The notes beneath the pieces were generated by a model that ran no database searches, was not told where the DNA came from, and was given only the letters and a program-made list of their open reading frames with translations. Positions 44,324 through 50,188 of a stretch of DNA of 50,188 nt are shown here, in pieces. Source of the DNA: Bacillota bacterium (lineage in GTDB: Bacteria; Bacillota; Sulfobacillia; RBS10-35; JAJYVN01). The translations under genes and the position numbers were made by a program. How positions within the stretch are numbered: position 1 is the first letter of the stretch; each line of letters opens with the position of its first letter. The stretch is taken from positions 11,888-62,075 of the forward strand of contig JAJZZC010000008.1 in assembly GCA_021797775.1 (NCBI GenBank), read 5' to 3'.

Positions 44324-45397
44324 TCACCTCCGCGGGGGCCAGGCGAGCAGGTCGAGCAGGATCGCGTTGTTGCGCAGGGCGGCCTCACGTAGCCGGGACA
44401 CGCGGGCCGCGAGCGCGTCCGGGTCCGCACTGGCGGCGTCCAGGGCCACGGAGACGACGGCGCCCTCCTCGGCGTCCAGCGGCAAGCCGAAGCGCGGGGT
44501 CCCGAGCCCCTCCAGGAACGCATCGATTTTGGGGTCGTAGCTCAACCCCACCGGCGCGGCCCGTGCCAGCGTAGCCAGGATCAGGGCATGCAGGCGCATC
44601 CCCACCACGAGGTCGAAGCCGGCAAAAACCTCCGCGTACCGAGCGGGCACCGGCCGCTGCCGCAGGACAGGGGCCGGACGGCGCATGGCCGCGGCGATCC
44701 GTTCGCAGGCGGCCACGTCCTCTGGCAGCTGCATGGGCACCAGCACGGCCCGCGCGCCGAGCCGGTCCTGCAACGCGTCGGCGACGGCGGCGAGCTTGGC
44801 GGCGAAGCGCCCGTCGCCGTACGGCCGCGGGGCCAATGCCACCGCGCGTTCGCCCCGCCGCACGCCAAGGGCGGCCAGTTCCGGGGGCGGATTCGCCTCC
44901 GCGGTGCGCCGAGGGGGCGGCAACGCCAGCGCGGCGTCCGCGGTCACCTCGATCCGCGCGGGCGGAACCCCCGCGGCGCGCAGCCACTCCGCAGACTCGG
45001 CATCACGTACGGTGATGGCGGCGGCGCCCCGCAGCAACCGGAGGGACCGACGAGCCCATCCGGCACCCAGCGGGCCGATCCCCTGCGCATACACCATGAC
45101 GGGCTTGCCCAGCGCCCGCGCCAGCATGACGATACCCAGATAATAGGGGACGCTGGCCGGCCCCGTGGCGTCCTGCAGCAACCCCCCCCCGCCGGAGACC
45201 AGCAGGTCGCAGCGGGAAAGGGCGCGCAACACCCCCGGAGGGGATGCGCGGTGCTCGGCGCGGACGCCGTGCTCCGCCCGGGTGACCTCGGGGGCATGCG
45301 ACAGCACGGTCACCTCATGGCCATTCAGGGCACGCAACAGCGCCGCGAGAATGACCTCATCACCCGCGTTGCCAAAGCCGTAGTAGCCGGACACCAC
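44324..45397 (-). CDS. csaB: CsaB-type polysaccharide pyruvyl transferase
   Basis: CsaB adds ketal pyruvate to secondary cell-wall polymer, creating the anchor for SLH-domain surface proteins. The 357-residue product begins VVSGYYGFGNAGDEVILAAL, the family's nucleotide-binding start, and continues with SGGGGLLQDATGP, YAQGIGPLGAGWARR, VTADAALALPPP and a C-terminal GMRLHALILATLARAAPVGL. GTG 45397 is the last start before the conserved block but has no ribosome site nearby; ATG 45493 (MAAPGCLRPG) would add 32 poorly conserved residues. It follows the reductase gene 187 bp upstream. Confidence 0.9.
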   Translation of the reverse strand: MVSGYYGFGNAGDEVILAALLRALNGHEVTVLSHAPEVTRAEHGVRAEHRASPPGVLRALSRCDLLVSGGGGLLQDATGPASVPYYLGIVMLARALGKPVMVYAQGIGPLGAGWARRSLRLLRGAAAITVRDAESAEWLRAAGVPPARIEVTADAALALPPPRRTAEANPPPELAALGVRRGERAVALAPRPYGDGRFAAKLAAVADALQDRLGARAVLVPMQLPEDVAACERIAAAMRRPAPVLRQRPVPARYAEVFAGFDLVVGMRLHALILATLARAAPVGLSYDPKIDAFLEGLGTPRFGLPLDAEEGAVVSVALDAASADPDALAARVSRLREAALRNNAILLDLLAWPPRR

Positions 45398-45584
45398 GAC
45401 GCGCGCCAGGCGCGTGCCCCCTCCCGCGCGGTGCGACGGCCAAACGCGCCCGGCGGCGCACACGCCGGGGCGGAGACACCCCGGAGCGGCCATCCGCGGC
45501 TGCGGATCCAACCCCCGGAAGCAGGCGCCGCGGCCGCCCGCTCGGCGCCTGCGGGCCCAGGCACGCCCCCGCGGGCCCGATCGG

Positions 45585-46496
45585 TTACGCGGCCGGCACC
45601 CGCCAGGGGCCCGCTGCTTCGGCCACGGCCTGGACCACCCGGGCGCTGCCCATGGGAAACAGGTGCAAACCGCGCACATGGGGCGCCAGCGCGCGTGCGG
45701 TCTCGCAGGCGATCGCCAGGCCCGTCTCAGGCCCCCCCGCCGCCAGCCGGGTCACCACCGACTCGGGGACCGCCATCCCCGGGATGCGGCTGAAGTAGCG
45801 CGCCCGCTCGGCATCGCGCAGGGGCAGCAACCCAAAGAGCACCGGGACACCAAGCGCTCGGACGGCCTCGGCGAAGCGCAGGGCGGCTTCGACGTCGAAT
45901 ACCGGCTGGGTCTGGCAGAAACGCGCTCCCGCCTCCACGCGCTGCGCCAACTTCTCCACCTCGCGGGGCAGGTCCGGCGCCCCCGGGTTGGCTGCGCAAC
46001 CGATGAGCAGATCGGTGCGCCCTTCGAGCTCCCGCCCGCTGGCCGTGGAGCCGGCGTTGAGGGCCGCCAGCAAGCGGATCAACCCCGGGGTGTCGACGTC
46101 GCCGACCGCCTTCGCTTCCGGCTCGTCGCCGCGGTCGGGCGGATCGCCGCTCAGGACGAGCAGCGTCCGGACGCCAAACGCGGCGGCGCCGAGGGCATCC
46201 GCCTGCAGGGCGATGCGATTGCGGTCCCGGGCCGTCAGGTGGGCGATCACCTCCAGGCGGAGACGCTGGCGCATGGCGACCGCGGCAAAGAGCCCGGCCA
46301 AGCGCACGCGGGCCAACGAGCCATCGGTGACGTTGACGGCATCCACCAAGGGCGCCAGCCGACCAGCGCGCTCCACGACAGGCGCCACGTCCGCCGCGCG
46401 CGGCGGGTCCAGCTCAGCGGTGATGATCAGCCCGGGTGCGGCCAAGCGTTGACGGAGCGAGGGACGGTCGGCGGCGGGGACGGCCCCCTCGTCCAT
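45585..46496 (-). CDS. metF: Methylenetetrahydrofolate reductase
   Basis: A 303-residue flavoprotein of the MTHFR family that reduces methylene-THF to methyl-THF for methionine synthesis or other one-carbon use. Family blocks are LIITAELDPPRAADVAP (catalytic Glu), VDAVNVTDGSLARVR, IAHLTARDRNRIALQADALG, LLVLSGDPPDRGD and FCQTQPVFDVEAALRF. The wording of the N-terminal block is typical of the Bacillota enzymes that also occur fused to homocysteine methyltransferases; no fusion is present here. The ATG (MDEGAVPAADRPS) is preceded by CAGGT. rpiA lies 132 bp upstream. Confidence 0.9.
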   Translation of the reverse strand: MDEGAVPAADRPSLRQRLAAPGLIITAELDPPRAADVAPVVERAGRLAPLVDAVNVTDGSLARVRLAGLFAAVAMRQRLRLEVIAHLTARDRNRIALQADALGAAAFGVRTLLVLSGDPPDRGDEPEAKAVGDVDTPGLIRLLAALNAGSTASGRELEGRTDLLIGCAANPGAPDLPREVEKLAQRVEAGARFCQTQPVFDVEAALRFAEAVRALGVPVLFGLLPLRDAERARYFSRIPGMAVPESVVTRLAAGGPETGLAIACETARALAPHVRGLHLFPMGSARVVQAVAEAAGPWRVPAA

Positions 46497-46628
46497 AGCA
46501 ACCTGCCCCTTCCGGGCAACGATGCGGAGCCCACGGAGCCACAGCCGAGCGCCCGCCCCTGGGGGCGAAGGCATCGTAACGAAGCGGCGCATCGGGCGCA
46601 AGACACCCAGCTTCGACAGCGGGAGCCG

Positions 46629-47318
46629 CTACGCCCCCCTGCGGACCTCCACATCTCCCGAGGCCCGGCCGATGCACACCGTCGGGCGCGCTGCCGGGAA
46701 CAGTCCGTGCTCGACCACGCCCACGAGCGCCTTGCAACGCGCGGCCAGGGCCGGCAGATCGGCCCCAGCGGGAAAGCGGCAGTCCAGGATCAGGTTGCCG
46801 CCATCGGTGAGGAACGGGTCCGCCGGGCCGCCGCGCAGGGCGGTCGAGGCACCGCAGGCGCGCAATGCCGCCTCCGCGCGCCGCCAACCGAACCGCACCA
46901 CCTCGACCGGCAGGGCCGCGCGCTCACCGAGGCGGCCGACGAGCTTGCTCTCGTCCACGACGACGACCAGGCGGCGGGCGGCTGACGCGACGATCTTCTC
47001 CCGCAGGAGTGCGCCACCAAGCCCCTTGAGCAACCGGCCCTCGGGGTCGACCTCGTCCGCGCCGTCCACGTCGAGGTCCAGCGCCGGAACTTCGTCGCGA
47101 TCCACCAGCGGGATGCCGAGACGGCGCGCAAGGTCGGCCGTCGCCTCAGACGTCGGCACCCCGATCACACGTAAACCCGCGCGCACCCGGTCGCCCAGGA
47201 GCCGCACGAAGACCTCCGCGGTGCTGCCGGACCCGAGCCCCAGGGCCATGCCGTCGCGGACTTCCTCCAGCGCCCGCCGCGCCGCGGCCTCCTTCTGCCC
47301 GACCTGGTCCAGCGCCAT
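46629..47318 (-). CDS. rpiA: Ribose-5-phosphate isomerase A
   Basis: RpiA interconverts ribose-5-phosphate and ribulose-5-phosphate in the pentose-phosphate pathway. The 229-residue product has the phosphate loop GLGSGSTAEVFV, the catalytic region DLDVDGADEVD, KGLGGALLREKIVA and VVVVDESKLVGRLG. The ATG seven bases after GGGAG is well supported. It is divergent from trxB. Confidence 0.94.
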   Translation of the reverse strand: MALDQVGQKEAAARRALEEVRDGMALGLGSGSTAEVFVRLLGDRVRAGLRVIGVPTSEATADLARRLGIPLVDRDEVPALDLDVDGADEVDPEGRLLKGLGGALLREKIVASAARRLVVVVDESKLVGRLGERAALPVEVVRFGWRRAEAALRACGASTALRGGPADPFLTDGGNLILDCRFPAGADLPALAARCKALVGVVEHGLFPAARPTVCIGRASGDVEVRRGA

Positions 47319-47793
47319 GCGACCACTCCCCCGTCCCGACCACGGCGGCCCCGAGAGAGAGAGGGGCGCGCCGCCCACCACCGCACCACCTTCGCCGCAC
47401 ACCCCTTCCCCCCCTCGCGCCGGCGCGCGCCGCCCAGGGGCGCGGTTTTGCACGGTGACGCGGGGCGATGCACCCTGCGCGGGGCCGTGCCGCCCGGTCT
47501 GCGCGTCCCCTTCGGAGCGCGGGCGCCTCCGCGCCCGGCCTGGAACCATGCGCCGCGGCCGGGCCTGCCGTCCACACCCCGACCTGCCCGCCACGCGCCA
47601 AGCCCCGCCTCCGACGGGCGCGCGGCAAGCGCGCGGCAGGGTGGGGCTTGGGAGAACGACTGCCTCCGCGGAACCATTGGCCGCGCGAGGCCCACCCTTG
47701 TGGCGTGATACAATCGTCTGGCTCGCGCGCCATTCACACGGCAGCGGGAGGCACGACCGGTCTCCGCGTGCGCGGGGGAAGAGGGATGGCAGG
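47319..47793. promoter_or_regulatory. Divergent rpiA/trxB intergenic region with extended -10 promoter
   Basis: On the plus strand TG-A-TACAAT (47706-47714) is an extended -10 element without a clear -35, giving a leader of about 75 bases for trxB. The remainder is very GC-rich without a recognised gene. The rpiA promoter is not obvious. Confidence 0.4.
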
Positions 47794-48780
47794 GTGGCAG
47801 AGGCTCTCAACGAACAGGAACCAGGCAGTGGCGCGGAACTGGCCGTCATCGTCGGGTCCGGGGTCGCCGGGCTCACGGCGGCGGTGTACGCCGCGCGTGG
47901 CAATCTGCGCCCGCTGGTGTTCGAGGGACCAGAGCCGGGCGGTCAGCTCTCCCTGACCAGCGTGGTGGAGAACTTTCCTGGATTTCCTGACGGCATCAAC
48001 GGATTCGACCTGGTGGACAACATCCGGTTGCAGGCGGAGCGCTTCGGCGCGCGCTGCGTGGCCCACTCGGTAACAGGCATCGACTTCGGCCAGCGGCCCT
48101 TCGTCCTCCTAACCGACGGCGACCCGGCGCAGCGCCGCGCGCACAGTGTGATCATCGCTTCGGGCGCGCGCGCCCGTATGCTCGGGCTGCCGGCGGAGGG
48201 CGAAATGCTGGGGCGCGGGCTGTCGACATGCGCCACGTGCGACGGCGCCTTTTTCAAGGAGCGGCGGGTCATCGTGGTGGGCGGCGGCGACAGCGCCATG
48301 GAGGATGCAATCTACCTGACCAAGTTCGCGGCGGAGGTCCACGTGGTACACCGGCGCAACCTGCTGCGCGCCAGCCGGATCATGCAAGACCGGGCCTTTG
48401 CGAAGAAGGAGATCCACTTCCACTGGAATAGGGCGCCCGTGGAGTTCCTGCGCGATCCGGGCGGCAAGCTGACGGGACTGCGGGTGCGCGCGACCGACAC
48501 GGGGGATGGGGCGCCACTGGAGGAGATTCCGGCTGACGGGGTGTTCTACGCGATCGGGCACATCCCGAACACCGACATGCTGGGCGGCGCCCTGCCCCGA
48601 GACGCCCAGGGCTACCTCACCGCACACGGCGTGCGGAGTGCGATTCCCGGGGTGTTCATCGCCGGCGACGTCGCCGACCACCGCTACCAGCAGGCCGCGA
48701 CGGCCGCGGGCACCGGGTGCGCCGCCGCCATGGAAGCCGAGGACTGGCTGGAGGAGCAAGGGCTGCTCCACCGGGCCTGA
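47794..48780 (+). CDS. trxB: Thioredoxin-disulfide reductase
   Basis: A 328-residue FAD and NADPH enzyme that keeps thioredoxin reduced. The FAD loop AVIVGSGVAGLTAAVYAARG, the redox pair CATC (Cys146/Cys149 in STCATCDGAFF), the NADPH loop IVVGGGDSAMEDA and the C-terminal FAD block GVFIAGDVADHRYQQAATAA are all present in the usual order. A GTG start eight bases after GAGGG matches the family length; a much longer open frame upstream is spurious. An extended -10 promoter lies about 85 bp upstream. Confidence 0.95.
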   Translation: MAEALNEQEPGSGAELAVIVGSGVAGLTAAVYAARGNLRPLVFEGPEPGGQLSLTSVVENFPGFPDGINGFDLVDNIRLQAERFGARCVAHSVTGIDFGQRPFVLLTDGDPAQRRAHSVIIASGARARMLGLPAEGEMLGRGLSTCATCDGAFFKERRVIVVGGGDSAMEDAIYLTKFAAEVHVVHRRNLLRASRIMQDRAFAKKEIHFHWNRAPVEFLRDPGGKLTGLRVRATDTGDGAPLEEIPADGVFYAIGHIPNTDMLGGALPRDAQGYLTAHGVRSAIPGVFIAGDVADHRYQQAATAAGTGCAAAMEAEDWLEEQGLLHRA

Positions 48781-49032
48781 GGACGGTCGCACGGAGCGGA
48801 CGCTCCGCAGCGTGGGCTGCCGGCTGCTCTGGCACCCATGCGGACGGCCGGGCCGGGCGCACAGCCTGCCGATCGGGCCGGGCCCTGCGGGTTCCGGGAT
48901 CGGTCCCTTCGCTCCCGCAGGCCGCCCTGCGGCCCCTTCGCCGCCATATACCGTGCCGCCGTACCGCGCCGGGCGTATGGCCAGCCCCCGCACGACCCAC
49001 ACCCCGTGACCTCGGCCCAGGGGCAGCCTCCG
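48781..49032. other. Intergenic segment downstream of trxB
   Basis: A short hairpin (CGGAGC-GGAC-GCTCCG, about 48796-48811) follows the trxB stop and may aid 3' end formation. The rest shows no recognisable feature apart from being open in the frame that leads into the integrase remnant. Confidence 0.35.
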
Positions 49033-49236
49033 CACGGCGCGGCGGGGTTCGCGACCAGGCCGCACCCCAAGGTCGTGCGGGAGCGGCTCGGCCACTCGGA
49101 CGTGACGCCGGTCCCGCGCATGGTTAGCCACGTGCTGCCCGGCACGGGGCGCGCCACGGCCGAGCGGTTCGACGCCCTCGTCGCCGCCAGGAAGGAGTGG
49201 CCCGCCGCCGCCGGGCGGGAGTGTGCGGAGCCTTGA
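49033..49236 (+). pseudogene. C-terminal remnant of a tyrosine recombinase (phage-type integrase)
   Basis: The last 65 codons of a plus-strand frame read HPKVVRERLGHSDV, then MVSHVLPGTGRATAERFDAL and a stop. These match the end of tyrosine integrases, where the typical text is HPKVVQERLGHSSI followed by TLDTYSHVLPGMQ. The LGH histidine is kept, but the catalytic Tyr (DTYSH) is replaced (RMVSH). Nothing upstream of about 49033 resembles the rest of an integrase. It is a scar of an integrated element, between convergent trxB and the methyltransferase gene. Confidence 0.7.
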
Positions 49237-49312
49237 TGGCGCATGGGGTTTTCGTGGGGTCGCAGGGCCCTCGCAGCCACCTCACCACCCTTCGCCCCTT
49301 GGGGCACACCGC

Positions 49313-50188
49313 CTACGGGTCGCGCCGCTCCAGCAGCGAACTGCACTCGACGTGCGCCGTTTGCGGGAACATGTCCAGCGGCTGCACCTCTTGCAACGCA
49401 TATCCCGCGGCGCCCAGGACCTCCACGTCACGCGCCAGGGTCGCTGGGTTGCACGAGACATAGACGATGCGCCGCGGCGCCGCACGCGCGATGGCCGCGA
49501 GCACCGTGGCAGCCGCGCCCTTGCGTGGGGGGTCGAGCACCACCACGTCTGGGCGGGGCCCGTGCGCGACGAGGGCGGGGAGTACGGACTCGGCCGTGCC
49601 CAGGTGGAAGCGCAGTCCGGGCATCCGGTTCGCCGCCGCATTGCGGCGGCCATCCCGCACGGCCTCGGGCACCTCCTCGACGGCGTGCACCGCGCCGGCG
49701 ACCCGCGCCAGGCAGAGGGAGAGCGTGCCCACCCCCGCGTAGAGGTCGAAGGCGACCTGCGCACGGGTGAGCGCAGCCTGGCCCACGGCCACGGCGTAGA
49801 GGCGAGCCGCCTGGGCGGGGCTGACCTGGAAGAACGACGGCGCGGACACGAGGAAGCGCAGCCCGTCAAGTTCCTCCACCAGGTGGGTACGGCCGCGCAA
49901 GGGGCGCGTGGTGCGGCCGAGGATGGCGTTGCCGGGCGCACCATTGACGTTCTGCACGACGCCCACGCAGGTGGGGATGGCCGCCATCAGCGCATCGGCG
50001 AGGGCGGGGCCCTGCGGGAAGCGCTCGCGCGCCGTCACCAGGCAGAGCAGCAGTTCGTTCCCCCGCTGATTGACGCGCGCCACCAGGTGGCGCAGATCGC
50101 CCCGCCCCGTGCGTGCGTCGTGCGCGGCGACGCCCAGCGCGGCGCAGAGGCGCACCGTCTCGGCCAGCGCGCGGTCCAGCATGGGGTG
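49313..50188 (-). CDS. RlmD/TrmA-family 23S rRNA (uracil-5)-methyltransferase (5' end outside the window)
   Basis: The visible 291 residues are the catalytic part of a SAM-dependent RNA m5U methyltransferase (RlmD/RlmCD/TrmA family). The SAM site FDLYAGVGTLSLCLARVAG, the DPPRKGA motif and the catalytic Cys in YVSCNPATLARDVEVL are intact, and the C-terminal LDMFPQTAHVECSSLLERRD is typical. The N-terminal TRAM and iron-sulfur Cys region would lie beyond the right edge. The in-window ATG at 50182 is not the true start because the frame stays open to the edge. It converges on trxB. Confidence 0.93.
   Translation of the reverse strand, partial: HPMLDRALAETVRLCAALGVAAHDARTGRGDLRHLVARVNQRGNELLLCLVTARERFPQGPALADALMAAIPTCVGVVQNVNGAPGNAILGRTTRPLRGRTHLVEELDGLRFLVSAPSFFQVSPAQAARLYAVAVGQAALTRAQVAFDLYAGVGTLSLCLARVAGAVHAVEEVPEAVRDGRRNAAANRMPGLRFHLGTAESVLPALVAHGPRPDVVVLDPPRKGAAATVLAAIARAAPRRIVYVSCNPATLARDVEVLGAAGYALQEVQPLDMFPQTAHVECSSLLERRDP

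Noticed and set aside
47440-47480. A fourth copy of the interspersed motif near rpiA
   Set aside because: Only a 7-base core (GCAGGGT) matches, in reverse orientation; that is within chance for this base composition.
46522-47793. Long N-terminal extension of trxB
   Set aside because: The extra 424 codons run antisense through rpiA and lack similarity; a GTG with a ribosome site at 47794 gives the normal trxB length.

Overview
The window is about 50 kb of very GC-rich bacterial chromosome with housekeeping genes packed on both strands. Three things suggest a deep-branching, high-GC, aerobic member of the Bacillota (Thermaerobacter/Symbiobacterium-like); this is an inference from gene content and order, not a sequence comparison. 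They are the order long-HPF, SecA, RF2, FtsE-FtsX-CtpB and UvrB spread over one region, the cell-wall-polymer genes csaB and tagA/wecG, and an 11-gene complex I operon without nuoEFG. GTG and TTG starts are common and usually follow GGAGG-type ribosome sites.

Layout. 1-4.7 kb (minus): ubiX (cut by the window edge), a HAD phosphatase, ubiA and ubiD, a prenyl-quinone set that fits menaquinone synthesis. 5.0-9.35 kb (plus): a four-gene ABC-2 system (ATPase, permease, GldG-like protein, DUF4340-like protein). 9.35-10.2 kb: a decayed IS200/IS605 (TnpB) right end and a small HNH nuclease. 10.8-11.8 kb: a medium-chain dehydrogenase without the usual zinc ligands. 11.85-14.4 kb (minus): nrdR followed by two orphan, damaged inteins, where a ribonucleotide reductase gene might be expected. 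14.6-25.2 kb (minus): nuoABCDHIJKLMN, with a clear sigma-A promoter in front and a rho-independent terminator behind. 25.7-26.5 kb: a PAP2-fold membrane protein that lacks its catalytic residues. 26.5-35.5 kb (minus): tagA/wecG, prfB (programmed frameshift), secA, a frameshifted conserved gene, a MobA-like protein, long HPF and a MaoC hydratase. 35.5-41.3 kb: uvrB, a serine beta-lactamase-like protein, a second MaoC protein and the CtpB protease. 41.9-47.3 kb (minus): ftsX, ftsE, csaB, a methylenetetrahydrofolate reductase and rpiA. 47.8-50.2 kb: trxB, a tyrosine-recombinase remnant and the 3' part of an RlmD/TrmA-type rRNA methyltransferase.

How the genes work together. UbiX makes the prenylated flavin that UbiD needs, and UbiA prenylates the aromatic ring. 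The resulting quinone would be reduced by the complex I encoded 10 kb away. SecA, FtsEX, CtpB, CsaB and TagA serve protein export, division and surface-polymer assembly.

The most unusual signal is genome decay left in place. It includes orphan inteins with mutated splice residues, degraded tandem copies of the ubiX start and the HAD 3' end, a TnpB right end, an integrase tail without its tyrosine, and a single-base frameshift in the gene upstream of secA. Many intergenic gaps are 300-650 bp, large for such a gene-dense region. I found no CRISPR array, rRNA or tRNA gene.
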